From Paracoccaceae bacterium (GTDB lineage: Bacteria; Pseudomonadota; Alphaproteobacteria; Rhodobacterales; Rhodobacteraceae), in assembly GCA_024636555.1 (NCBI GenBank), contig JAGXGW010000016.1:59848-123847 (forward strand): a stretch of 64,000 nucleotides of DNA, given 5' to 3'. How positions within the stretch are numbered: position 1 is the first letter of the stretch; the number at the start of each line of letters is the position of its first letter. A model generated the notes under the pieces. That model had not been told where the DNA came from and searched no databases. It worked only from the letters and a program-made list of their open reading frames with translations. This document shows positions 41,020-49,752 of this stretch, one piece after another. The position numbers and the translations under genes were made by a program.

Positions 41020-43023
41020 CTAGAGGTCGGCCCGCCCGCTTGCCCAGCTCTTGCGCCCCATGTCGGCGATCAGGGCGATCTGGTCGTCGGGCACAGGCAC
41101 GGGGGCAAGGGCAGGCAGGTTGTCGTCATGGAACAGGTAAAGCCGCGCGGCGAATTCTCCGAAGGGCAATGACCCTTCGCCGAACCGCTCGCCGCAGCCT
41201 TGGGTCGACACGACAATACCCTGTCCCCAATCCTGCCCGCTGTCATTGTTGGGATTGAAGAAATAGACGCGCATGCAGCCTTCGGGGTCCAGCCCGACAC
41301 GGATCAGGGTGATCGCATGCCAGCCGACAAACGCCCCTGTCACATCGGTCACGGCAATGCCTGCGGGCTGGGGATGGATCACGGGCTGGTTACCGTTGTG
41401 CAGCGGATGGTAGGAGGCGTGGAAGATGCGCAGGAAGCCCTCGTAATCCTTCAACGCGCCGGTGGCGACATCCACCGCGATATGAAACGCGCGCCCGACC
41501 CACCAGCCGTGCAGTTCGGGATTGATCCAGCAATGCGGGTCTTCGGGACGGCCCGCGCAGCGGCGGCCCATCTCGGCATAGGCGCGGTCCAGATGCGGGA
41601 CCAGCAGAACCGAGACAGGATCGGCATCCAGCGGCCCTGTACCGGCAAGGCCGGGGGGCAGGGTCGCCGTATCCAGTGGCTCGCCCTCGAAATGCATCAG
41701 CAAATGATCGCCGCGCGAGACCTGCGCGATCAGCCAGAGCAGATAGTCGGGATCGTTCAACGCCCACATCGACAGTGCGCGGGCTGACTGGCATGTCGGG
41801 TTGTTGCCCTGACCGATCCCCAGCGGCTGGCCGAGCAACAGCAGAACCCCCGCGATCAGGTGGGTCTGCGCGGGCAGGGCAGGGCCGCAACTGCCTTCCA
41901 GCGCGGCGATGCAATCGGGGCTCAACGGCGTTTCGAGCAAGCGCCAGAGCGATGGCGCGATGGGGGGGGAATATAGGATGCCGCGTTCCAGCATCAGCGA
42001 CAGACCATAGACCGCCTGCGCCGTGCCCGGCTGGATGGCGGACGAGATCATGGCGCGCACCAGCGGCTCGTAGCAGCGCAGCGCGTCAAGGCCGGTGCTG
42101 GACAGGCCCAGAGCATCGGGGAGCATGCGCGACTGGTCCGCCTCCAGCGTCCAGCGCAGGAACATCGCGTGATAGTCCGAGACCAGTCCGGTGTCATGCA
42201 TCGCACGCGCAAGCGCATAAGCTTCGTCCTGCACGGCGCGTTCATCCGCGCGCGCCAGCCTGTCGAGATAGACAGTCAGGCCGGGATCGTCGCGGCAGAG
42301 CGTGGTTGGGCCGAACAACGCGCTGATCAGACGGTCCGCACCGCGATGCACGTCGCTGCTGTGGGCACCGCCATCCTGCATAGCGAGCGCGATCTGGACC
42401 ACCATCGCCTTGACGTGATCCACCTGCAAAGGGCGCTGCGCCATGATGCGCCAGATCTCGTCAATCAGACGGTCCAGTATCCCCTCGGTCCCGATTTCCT
42501 GCATCAGATAGCGCAACAACCTGTTCACAGCGCCCATCATCGGCCCTTGCGCCATGCGCTGCGCCTCGTCCGGGGCCTGCCCCAGAAGGCGGTCAAGGTT
42601 CATGGCCAGCACTTGCGTCAGAAAGGCCTTCGCCTCGTCGGCGGACAGACTGGTGCTGGAATGCTCGCCCTTGGCCACGGCCAGAAAGCGCAGCAGGCTC
42701 ATCGCCTCCAGCGTGATCGTCGCGGGGGCGGCATAGGTCAGCGTATGTTTGACAAGATTGGGCAACAAGTCGGCCGGGCTGCCCCAGTCGGTGCCCAAGA
42801 ACAGCCCGGCGTCATCGAGCATTGCGGCTCGCTGGCGCAGGGCCGGCAGCCCGTCTTCGTGCTGCAAGACACAACCGGCCACGTCCAACACGCGCAGCGC
42901 GTGATCGGACTTGTCGCCACCGGACGCCGCTTGCAGTTGCGCGCCTTGCAGGTCCAGCCGTTCGAGCAGAACGTTCAACTGCTCCGCAGATTCCGTATGG
43001 ATCGTCATTTCGACCTTCGCCAC
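41020..43023 (-). CDS. Unrecognised protein with a C-terminal papain-like cysteine hydrolase site
   Basis: A 667-residue protein with no family I can name. There is no signal peptide. Residues about 10-400 look mainly helical. The C-terminal third has a papain-like constellation: Gln405 and Cys411 in IGQGNNPTCQSAR, with the same Gln-x5-Cys spacing as papain, His569 in FVGWHAITLIRV, and Asn590 in VYFFNPNND. The order Gln, Cys, His, Asn and the strand-like setting of the last two suit a papain or transglutaminase fold (inference). The start may be the GTG at 43023 (AGAGG upstream) or the ATG at 43008. It lies 169 bases after the ATP-grasp gene, same strand. Confidence 0.7.
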   Translation of the reverse strand: MAKVEMTIHTESAEQLNVLLERLDLQGAQLQAASGGDKSDHALRVLDVAGCVLQHEDGLPALRQRAAMLDDAGLFLGTDWGSPADLLPNLVKHTLTYAAPATITLEAMSLLRFLAVAKGEHSSTSLSADEAKAFLTQVLAMNLDRLLGQAPDEAQRMAQGPMMGAVNRLLRYLMQEIGTEGILDRLIDEIWRIMAQRPLQVDHVKAMVVQIALAMQDGGAHSSDVHRGADRLISALFGPTTLCRDDPGLTVYLDRLARADERAVQDEAYALARAMHDTGLVSDYHAMFLRWTLEADQSRMLPDALGLSSTGLDALRCYEPLVRAMISSAIQPGTAQAVYGLSLMLERGILYSPPIAPSLWRLLETPLSPDCIAALEGSCGPALPAQTHLIAGVLLLLGQPLGIGQGNNPTCQSARALSMWALNDPDYLLWLIAQVSRGDHLLMHFEGEPLDTATLPPGLAGTGPLDADPVSVLLVPHLDRAYAEMGRRCAGRPEDPHCWINPELHGWWVGRAFHIAVDVATGALKDYEGFLRIFHASYHPLHNGNQPVIHPQPAGIAVTDVTGAFVGWHAITLIRVGLDPEGCMRVYFFNPNNDSGQDWGQGIVVSTQGCGERFGEGSLPFGEFAARLYLFHDDNLPALAPVPVPDDQIALIADMGRKSWASGRADL

Positions 43024-43192
43024 GACATAGACCTCTTCATGTTTGGTCGTAAAATGATCGGGGCACTGTGACGGCAACCGGCCGCCACGACAAGGACGCG
43101 ACAAACCAATGTGTATAACCGGCGAAGATACGCCATAGCTGGTGGCGCTACAGCAACTCTTGGTCACTCTAACGCCACGCCGTTTGTGTTGG

Positions 43193-44083
43193 TCAGACGT
43201 AGAAGTCCAACTCCTCCTGTGCCTTCAGCAAGTCCCGGAGCCTGATGGGATCGTCTCCCGCGAAGAACACCAAGCCCCAGTGCGTGCCGAACGCAGCCCT
43301 GTCCGGCACCGTTTCCTCTGCAGGCGCGATCAACTCGTGGGACTCGAAATACGGATGTTCAGTGGTTTCCGCTGGCATTTCCAGTTTGCTCACCACGCGG
43401 CGACGCGGGTAGACGCCGAAGCACCCAGCGTAGCATTTTGCATCCTCGACCTCACGCGGGAAGAAGCTGTCCACCTCTTCCTTGGTGCTCTTGGGATCGA
43501 ACACCAATATCGAAGCCTGATAGGCGCTGAACCCGTAGGCGCGCTCGATCAATTCGAATGCCTTGAACCCCGGCGGACGGTACGCAACCTCTCCAAAGTA
43601 CATTTCGCCATCGGAAGTCACGAAATACTCAGGGTGGATCTGACCGAACTTGATATCGAAGGTTTTGATAAGTTTTTCGATCTGCTTGGTGATCTCGTTG
43701 CGCCAGCTTTCCAATTCCTTGGTGGCAGGCACAAAGACAGAATAGCCCAAGGTCACATATTCAGAGATGTTCAGAAACTTTATCTTACCGTCGTGAATCC
43801 AAGCCTCGACAGCGAATTCCCAACCATCAAGGTGGCTTTCCATCAGAAGCGGATACTCTTCGTCCGGAATCTTGTCGATATCTTCAATGTCGCGGATCAT
43901 ACGGTGGCCCAGACAACCTGCTTTATCGAAGGCTTTGACATGAATAGGGTCGTCGGGGTCGCCGTCGAGCTTCAGAAGCGTCTGGTTGACGCGCTTCATG
44001 AAACGAATGACATCTTCTTTTTCATGCGCTTCTTCAAAGATGCCCACACGGATGCCGCCCAACTGGGCGCGACGTTTCATCAA
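43193..44083 (-). pseudogene. ATP-grasp ligase, C-terminal part of a frameshifted gene
   Basis: Encodes 296 residues covering the ATP-binding and catalytic part of an ATP-grasp amide or peptide ligase: PLLMESHLDGWEFAVEAWI (adenine/ribose-binding strands with Glu), then HPEYFVTSDG and GEVAYRPPG, matching the ExxxR(x)xG metal-binding segment. It begins within KALMKRRAQLGGIRVG, which belongs in the middle of an ATP-grasp domain, not at a start. The N-terminal half is the overlapping upstream frame; joining them needs one extra base near 44091-44094. A run of three C lies there, so it is a deletion, a sequencing error or, less likely, a programmed frameshift. G+C is low: the line 43981-44040 has 25 of 60. 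Confidence 0.72.
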
Positions 44084-44499
44084 TGCCTTGTCGGGAACAG
44101 GATGGATTGCCCGTACATGCGCGGTTTATCCATGAGCACGGAGTTGATCGCCCCTGACCATTCCACGGTTTCTTCGAACAAAGGAATGGCGACATCGACG
44201 CCAAGGTCTTTGAGCTGGGTGGCAATTTCGATGGACCGATCATTCAGACGCGAGAAATCCCAGGGAATGAACGGAATATTATTCGCCTCGCAGAAGTCTG
44301 CGGCCCAGTCTGGCGCGACGACGACATACCGACGGTCGAATTTTTGAGCGGCTTTGATGGCGTTCACGCTCCAGCCCAGCAATGCGATGTACCCCTTATT
44401 CGGGTCCTTTGGCGTTTCAGTTCCACGCACTGAATCCAGCGTTTGGTCCTTCCAGCCTGAAATGTCTGGACGTATTGGCGCTGCTTCTAATTTGGACAT
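44080..44499 (-). pseudogene. ATP-grasp ligase, N-terminal part of a frameshifted gene
   Basis: Encodes 139 residues: a pre-ATP-grasp Rossmann-like domain with YIALLGWSVNAIKAAQ near 37-52, VVVAPDWAADFCEANNIPFIPWDF, and a last in-frame stretch INSVLMDKPRMYGQSILF that normally continues into the DKxxMKxxL lid of the ATP-grasp fold. Instead PTRH and a stop follow, while the next frame reads DKALMKRRAQ at exactly this point. Total span 43193-44499 is 1307 bases, one short of a multiple of three. The start has a good AAGGAG site 8 bases upstream. Both parts together would give a ligase of about 435 residues. Confidence 0.7.
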
Positions 44500-45126
44500 A
44501 TGGTACTCTCCTTATGGATTACTGCACAGGCTGACTATGTTCGTCAAAGTCAGGAGCGATACTTCACACATTATTCTGTAAATAATGTCGTTGAGATTCT
44601 TTCAGAGGCTAACTGCGAGGTTCAATTTCGATTGCTTGAAATGATCCGAGCCGTCAATTTCCCGTTTTCAAAAGGTTCGCGGCCAAAGTCTGGCACTCGC
44701 AGAAACAAATTTGCCTATCGCCGCAACCGGAGTTGGGCTGGCAAATATATGATCTGCATGGGAAAAATTGTTTTCGCGCGAAAGGCTGCTGTGGGGCAGA
44801 GCTATCGTTGAATTCGCGCTTGCATTGGTTGGCTGAATTCAGGGTGAGCCAGTACAGCGCAGGCTCAAACCCGGTATGTCAACGTGTCTTCTTTCCGAAT
44901 TTTTGACGGTCATTCCAACTCCTTATTTTTCCCACCCCATGCATTTACACGAAAATATCTGAAACATCAACTTCTGCTCCCTAATTAACATGGCGCGGTC
45001 TGTTCTAATTTCAACAGCACATCGTTTCTCAAGCTGCTAGCGGCGCGCTTTAACGCGTTAAGGGCGAACTTCACTTGCAAGTTACCAACTCCTGCAAAGT
45101 GCTGGCAAAAAGCGAGTGTCCACTGC
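44500..45126. other. 627-base AT-rich non-coding region upstream of the ATP-grasp gene
   Basis: G+C falls well below the flanks: 23 of 60 in 44581-44640, 26 of 60 in 44521-44580 and 25 of 60 in 44941-45000. I see no convincing gene; a 103-codon plus-strand frame at 44500-44811 has no family resemblance and starts inside the ligase leader. It contains an 8-bp-arm inverted repeat at 44568-44588 and the 12-base palindrome TTAACGCGTTAA at 45050-45061. It should carry the ATP-grasp promoter. The base composition suggests acquired or rapidly evolving DNA (inference). Confidence 0.55.
44568..44588. promoter_or_regulatory. ACATTATT-CTGTA-AATAATGT inverted repeat, candidate operator
   Basis: Perfect 8-bp arms around a 5-base centre, 69-89 bases upstream of the ATP-grasp start codon, a normal position for an operator or activator site. 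No regulator gene is adjacent. Confidence 0.42.
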
Positions 45127-45381
45127 TCAGACTTCCGGCGCTTTCGGGTCGGGAACGCCCCCGTCAACGCGTTCGATCTTGGACTCGTCCCAATCGGAAT
45201 CCTTGCGTTTGATGCGGCGCGAGATGGCGTAGCTTACCGGCCATGTCAGGATGATGCCGATCGCGGCGGCTCCGCCGATCGCGGGCCAGGAGTACCAGCC
45301 GAGGATCAGAACGATCGTCACGAGCGTGCCTGTGAGCATGGCACCGACGATAACTGTAAGATATATACTGAGGCGGTCCAT
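45127..45381 (-). CDS. Small two-helix membrane protein
   Basis: An 84-residue protein with two hydrophobic helices (about 5-27 and 33-52), then a positively charged RRIKRKDSDWDESK stretch and an acidic/proline tail, so the C-terminus is cytosolic. I do not recognise a named function; similar small proteins are common in alphaproteobacteria. It lies 104 bases downstream of the phospholipase D-family gene on the same strand and may be co-transcribed with it, which would fit a membrane-lipid role (weak inference). Confidence 0.62.
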   Translation of the reverse strand: MDRLSIYLTVIVGAMLTGTLVTIVLILGWYSWPAIGGAAAIGIILTWPVSYAISRRIKRKDSDWDESKIERVDGGVPDPKAPEV

Positions 45382-45485
45382 CGGGTCGTCCTCCGTTATG
45401 CTGAAACAAAATCACATGGTGCATAACGCACGCCGGCGGGGCATGGTTCCGCAAGGCAACGGGAAGGGGGGCGCCCCACGCCCGT

Positions 45486-46979
45486 TCAGGCGTCTTTTCC
45501 GGCCATTCCGAACAGGCGTTTGGTGCCGCCCCAGAGCCGTCTGAAACCCTTTGCGGGGCTTGTCGCGCGTTCGGGGTCCAGCAGCGCGCTTTCGGCCATG
45601 ATGGAGTCGCCGTTCACCTTTGCGGCCTCGACATCGAACAGGACCAGCGATTTGTGATTGGTTCTCAGGCTCTCGATCGCGCGGATCAGCGATCCATTGG
45701 TCTGCTCCAGTGCGGCTTGGAACGAGGCGATGTCGGTTCCCAGATGTTCGGCCAGAAGATCGTGGCGCAGATCGAGAATGGCACGTGACGTGGCCTTGCC
45801 CTCGGGCGCGTCGGGCCGCAGTTCGACCGAGAGATCACATTCCGAGTCAAAGCCCAAGGAGCGGTTGTTGAGGTTGGATGATCCGACCTTGAGAAAACAA
45901 TCGTCGACGATCATCACCTTCGCATGCACATAGATCGGGGCGCCTTTGGCGGTCACGGGGTTGTAGATGCGGAAGCGGTCGGCATGTTCGGTCGCGTTGA
46001 TGACCTCGACCATGCGGGCACGTGAAGCCCCCATTACCTCTTCCTCGACCCAGCCATTGGCGGTTTCGGGGTTGATGACCACGATTTCCGGCCCGTCAGG
46101 TTCTTCCAGACGGCTGACCATTGCCTCCGCGATCTTGCGCGAGGCGAAATACTGGCTCTCGATATAGATCGTCTTTCGGGCCTTCGCGATCACCTCGAGC
46201 AGCAGCGTCTCGATCTCGTGCACACCGTCATCCCCGTTATACTCCGGCTTGGTGCGCGATATGCCCACGTCCACGTCTTGCATGGTGGGGACGAGGCTGT
46301 CCGGCCACACGCTTTGCATACGGGGCGGTACCTCGAGCTTTTCACCGGTTGCGCTGTGCCAGCGTGTGCGCGCCAGATCGCCCAGGGCGCGGGCGGCAGC
46401 GCCGTCCACAGCTGTGGAGACATCATGCCACGGCTTGTAGCGGCGCTTGGTGGTGGGGCGTCGTCGGCCGGGGTCGTTGTCGAGATGGGCGCGGGTGTCC
46501 CAGCGGTCGGCGGTCATATCAATCCCGCCGCAGAACGCCAGCATATCGTCGATCACCACGATCTTCTGGTGATGCGCCGAGGCCGATGGATGCGCGCCGT
46601 CGAGTTTGAAGCGGATGCGTTTGTCGGTCATCCAGTCCATCACAACCAAAGGTGTCGAGCCGCGCCCGAGCGCGTTGATCGCACCCAGATCCCATCGAAG
46701 AACGTAGATCCGCAGATCCTTGCGATTGCTCACGCACCAGGTCAGCAATTTGCCCAGGCGGTTGGGTACATCAGGCAGGTTGTTGGGGCGCGCGAGCGTG
46801 ATGCGGGTGTCGAAATCCCACCCGATGAGATAGACGCTGTGCCGCGCGTTCACGATGGCCTCGCGCACGGTGGCAAAGTAATCCGCGGCGTCGATGATCA
46901 CGGCAAGACGGTCCGCGCGTTCGATCCTCCAGCAGGTTTCCCCCGGCCGAAGGCGCGCAGTGGTGGAGCAATCAATCAT
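45486..46979 (-). CDS. Phospholipase D-family protein (cardiolipin synthase-like, soluble)
   Basis: A 497-residue enzyme with both HKD motifs: H137xK139x4D144 in HHQKIVVIDD, and a second near residue 352 in VHAKVMIVDD, followed by GSSNLNNRSLGFDSECD, typical of the superfamily. HKD enzymes hydrolyse or transfer phosphatidyl groups. Unlike ClsA-type cardiolipin synthases it has no N-terminal membrane helices; it starts directly with WRIERADRLAVIIDAADYF. It resembles the PLD-type enzymes of proteobacteria annotated as phospholipase D or cardiolipin synthase; I cannot tell which reaction it performs. Confidence 0.87.
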   Translation of the reverse strand: MIDCSTTARLRPGETCWRIERADRLAVIIDAADYFATVREAIVNARHSVYLIGWDFDTRITLARPNNLPDVPNRLGKLLTWCVSNRKDLRIYVLRWDLGAINALGRGSTPLVVMDWMTDKRIRFKLDGAHPSASAHHQKIVVIDDMLAFCGGIDMTADRWDTRAHLDNDPGRRRPTTKRRYKPWHDVSTAVDGAAARALGDLARTRWHSATGEKLEVPPRMQSVWPDSLVPTMQDVDVGISRTKPEYNGDDGVHEIETLLLEVIAKARKTIYIESQYFASRKIAEAMVSRLEEPDGPEIVVINPETANGWVEEEVMGASRARMVEVINATEHADRFRIYNPVTAKGAPIYVHAKVMIVDDCFLKVGSSNLNNRSLGFDSECDLSVELRPDAPEGKATSRAILDLRHDLLAEHLGTDIASFQAALEQTNGSLIRAIESLRTNHKSLVLFDVEAAKVNGDSIMAESALLDPERATSPAKGFRRLWGGTKRLFGMAGKDA

Positions 46980-47046
46980 CTGTGCCGCCTCACAAAAGGG
47001 CTTTGGGTCCGAAGTGGAGCCGCGACGTGCAAGCCCCGGTCATTGG

Positions 47047-47075
47047 GATCGGCCCGCCCTTAAGGCGGACCGATC
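47047..47075 (-). terminator. Hairpin after the OmpA-family gene
   Basis: Arms 47047-47058 and 47064-47075 pair over 12 bases with a single mismatch around CTTAA. On the minus strand it lies about 20 bases after the OmpA-family stop codon. There is no T-run, so it may be a weak terminator or an mRNA-stabilising structure. Confidence 0.45.
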
Positions 47076-47095
47076 TGTCGAAGGTCAGCGATTGC

Positions 47096-49171
47096 TTAGC
47101 GCTGTGCAATCAGATTGGTGATGCGACGCACGGACACGCGGCGGTTCTGGCGCTCGGCTTCGAGTGTGGGGACCCGCAGGAAACGCTCGCCGTAACCTTG
47201 CACGACCATGTTCTCCGGCGGCACATCGAAATATTCCGTCAGCGCCAGTGCGACGCTCTCGGCGCGACGGTCCGACAGCAACAGGTTGAACGAGGCGCTG
47301 CCAACCGCATCGGTATAGCCTTCCACAAGGAAGACCTCGCGCGGGTTCTCGCGGATCATCTCGCGCATCATCAGCCCGATCTCGCGAAGCTGCTCGGCCT
47401 CCGTCGGCTGAATCGCGGCAGAGCCGGACCGGAAGGTCACATCCTCCAGCGCAATCTCGGGGGCCAGTTCACGCACCTCCACGATGTCACGGACCTGTCG
47501 CAGGCTGAACGTGCGACCCAGATCGCGGGCTTCCGCATCCCGCAGCGCTTGGCGCAACGAATCCTGATCCGTACCGATGGCCTGTTGCTGGCGGGAAGAC
47601 ACGGCAGGCGGCAGGGTCGAGACATTGACCGGCTCCACCCGCGTGATGTCGTCGATCAGCAGGGTCTCGCGTCCGTCCTCGTCAATGACCGAGCGGCGCA
47701 GCACACGTCCCGATGCGTCGCGGATCGTGACCACGCGCGACCCGTCCTCGCGGAGGATCGTGCTTGTGGTCGATCCGTCATCGAAGCGCCGTGTCTCCAC
47801 GGTCGTACCGGGGCGGCGCAAAACGGCATCATCATCCTTGAGGACCTGAAAACGACCTGAATCGTCTTCGACAATCACCCGGTCACCCGAGGTTGCCGTG
47901 ACACGCTGGTTGTTGATGATCGCGCCGACGGCAAGTGCGCCCAGTGCGAGAAGTCCGCCTTTTTCCAAGCTGGACAGACCGCTGCCGCCGCTGTCCGCAC
48001 GGGCCTCCGGCGTATCGGTTGCGGTCGTGGTGAACTCCTGGTCGCTGCTACGGGCTTCGGCTTCCGTCACGGTCTCGGTGTTCACTTCGCCATCTGTCGA
48101 GGCTTCGGCTGATTCCCCTTCATCCATGGCTGTGACGGCTGCGAGGTTCTGGGCCTCTTCCTGTTCGGCAATGATTTCGGCGTCTTTCTGGGCAGAAGCT
48201 TCGGCTTCTTCCTGCACGGCGCGCTCGGCTTCGGCTTGCGCCTGTGCCTCGGCTTCGCCGGTCACGCGGTCCTGCTCTGCCTGCTCGGCTTCGCGTGCGG
48301 CATCCTGATCGGCCGCGGCTGCGGCCTCTGCTTCCGTCTGTTCCTGCGTGGCGGATTCAGCCTCAGCCAGAGCCGCCTCTGTCTCGGCCTGTGTGGCGAC
48401 ATCTGCCTCGGCTTCGGCTTCGGCTTCGGCTTTTGCCTCGGATTCAGCTTCGGCTTCGGCCGCCGCCATTTCAGCCTCGACCTCCGCTTCCGCCTCGTTC
48501 ATCTCGGCCTGTGCCGCTTCGGCTTCTGCCTGTGCTTCTTCGGCCTTTTCCGCGGCCTCGGCCTGTGCTTGCTCAGCCTTCTCGGCTGCCTCTGCCTGCT
48601 TTTCAGCGGCCTTTTCGTCAGCCTCTGCCTGCGCCTCTACGGCCTTTTCCGCAGCATTCGCCTGAGCCTCTGCGGCCTTTTCTGCGGCCTCGGCCTGTGC
48701 TTCTTCGGCTTTTCCTGCGGCCTGGGCCTGTGCATCGTCTGGTTTGTTGTCAGCCTGCGCTTGTTGCGCGGCATCGGCGGGGGTGTCATCAGCGGGTGCG
48801 ACAGAGGCTTCCAGCTCGGCATCCTCGATGGCGGCGCTCAGCAGGCCGATCCGCTCTTCCGCGCTCAGCGCAGCGGTCGCCTCATCCTCTCCGGCAGTGT
48901 CGATCTCCCCCATGGAGCCGTCGGCCAGCAGCATTTCCAACTCGGCGCGCAGCATCTCGACATCGCAGCGCTCGGTATCCACCTCGCCATCCGTGAAGCA
49001 TGATTTCTGGGCGGCCTGTGCAAGAATGATCCGGGCATTCCCGCTGTTGGCGTCGGATTGTTGTGCTGAACTCGGGTTCAGCGCACGAACCTGTGCCATG
49101 ACGGGGAAGGGCTGTATAAGCGAAATGACCAACAAACTGGCGGTGGTTGTCTTCAAGCTTCTGCGTGTCAT
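47096..49171 (-). CDS. OmpA-family outer-membrane/peptidoglycan-binding protein with long Ala/Glu-rich region
   Basis: A 691-residue exported protein. The signal peptide ends near residue 26 (PFPVMA). Residues about 135-345 are an Ala/Glu/Gln-rich, lysine-spaced region likely to form a long helix or coiled coil. Around 400-420 a hydrophobic glycine-rich segment (GGLLALGALAVGAI) could insert in a membrane. The C-terminus, from about 570, is an OmpA domain with TFRSGSAAIQPTEAEQL, VEGYTDAVGSASFNLLLSDRRAESVA and QGYGERF, including the Asp and Arg that bind diaminopimelate. I chose the ATG at 49171, preceded by AAAGGT. It probably ties the outer envelope to peptidoglycan. Confidence 0.86.
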   Translation of the reverse strand: MTRRSLKTTTASLLVISLIQPFPVMAQVRALNPSSAQQSDANSGNARIILAQAAQKSCFTDGEVDTERCDVEMLRAELEMLLADGSMGEIDTAGEDEATAALSAEERIGLLSAAIEDAELEASVAPADDTPADAAQQAQADNKPDDAQAQAAGKAEEAQAEAAEKAAEAQANAAEKAVEAQAEADEKAAEKQAEAAEKAEQAQAEAAEKAEEAQAEAEAAQAEMNEAEAEVEAEMAAAEAEAESEAKAEAEAEAEADVATQAETEAALAEAESATQEQTEAEAAAAADQDAAREAEQAEQDRVTGEAEAQAQAEAERAVQEEAEASAQKDAEIIAEQEEAQNLAAVTAMDEGESAEASTDGEVNTETVTEAEARSSDQEFTTTATDTPEARADSGGSGLSSLEKGGLLALGALAVGAIINNQRVTATSGDRVIVEDDSGRFQVLKDDDAVLRRPGTTVETRRFDDGSTTSTILREDGSRVVTIRDASGRVLRRSVIDEDGRETLLIDDITRVEPVNVSTLPPAVSSRQQQAIGTDQDSLRQALRDAEARDLGRTFSLRQVRDIVEVRELAPEIALEDVTFRSGSAAIQPTEAEQLREIGLMMREMIRENPREVFLVEGYTDAVGSASFNLLLSDRRAESVALALTEYFDVPPENMVVQGYGERFLRVPTLEAERQNRRVSVRRITNLIAQR
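48137..48769 (-). repeat. Ala/Glu-rich imperfect repeat tract within the OmpA-family gene
   Basis: About 210 codons encode imperfect 11- and 7-residue units such as EAQAEAAEKA, built from GCN and GAR codons. On DNA level this gives strong codon-periodic repetition and long shadow frames on the opposite strand. It is a coding low-complexity tract, not an independent element. Confidence 0.75.
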
Positions 49172-49295
49172 GTCATTACCTTTGTATTTGCTGTGCCCGG
49201 GCCAGAGCGGCATTGCACAGACTTCATCTGATAACGCATCAACGCACGAGCGGCCAAAGCCGTTCCCACTATCGCCGGGGCAGGCTGCTCAAGGC

Positions 49296-49703
49296 TCAGG
49301 GGTTGTCGGCTTGGAAGGCCGCGTCAATCGGGGGGCGGATCGCATTGAGGATGTGGTTGGTCTTGCCAGCGGTCGCCACAACGCGGAGCAGATCGGCATG
49401 TTCGGCGGGCGTCATGCCTTTGGCGCGGGCAGAGGCCAGATGCGAATGCGTGCAATAATCGCAGGCATTGGCGATGGAGACGGCGGCATAGATCATTTCC
49501 TTGACCTTTGGATCAAGGGCCGAGGGCGTGGCCAGCACCGCCTTGACGTCACGCCAGACCTCTTCCAGCAGCGCCGGATCGAAGGCCAGATAGAGCCATA
49601 TATTGTTGATGAAATCCGATTTGCGGGTTGCGCGGATGTCGTCGAAGACCGCTTTGACGCGCGGGTCGGTTTCCGGATCGGCAGGGGGTGTGACGGTGGC
49701 CAT
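49296..49703 (-). CDS. Carboxymuconolactone decarboxylase/AhpD-like protein
   Basis: A 135-residue helical protein with the AhpD-type redox motif CDYCTHSH (Cys81, Cys84, His88) following the helix KEMIYAAVSIANA. AhpD-like proteins act as disulfide reductases or peroxidase partners, while true carboxymuconolactone decarboxylases lack the CxxC. The CxxCxxxH therefore points to a peroxidase or antioxidant role. It lies 49 bases after the cyclase-family gene on the same strand and is probably co-transcribed. Confidence 0.82.
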   Translation of the reverse strand: MATVTPPADPETDPRVKAVFDDIRATRKSDFINNIWLYLAFDPALLEEVWRDVKAVLATPSALDPKVKEMIYAAVSIANACDYCTHSHLASARAKGMTPAEHADLLRVVATAGKTNHILNAIRPPIDAAFQADNP

Positions 49704-49752
49704 GAAGTTTCCCGTATGTGGCGGGGGCAGGCTGTCACCTGCCCCCTGTGCT

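Noticed and set aside
44500..44811. 103-codon plus-strand open frame in the AT-rich leader
   Set aside because: It begins inside the ATP-grasp leader, has no ribosome binding site or family resemblance and probably reflects low stop density by chance.
48137..48769. Regular DNA repeat that could suggest a CRISPR array or tandem repeat element
   Set aside because: The periodicity is in codons (Ala/Glu), there are no constant repeat units with unique spacers, and the frame is open throughout.
48236..49003. Plus-strand frames rich in Leu/Phe/Gly or Pro/Arg opposite the OmpA-family gene
   Set aside because: They are generated by the repeated Ala/Glu codons on the other strand; the apparent hydrophobic or proline-rich repeats are complements of that tract.
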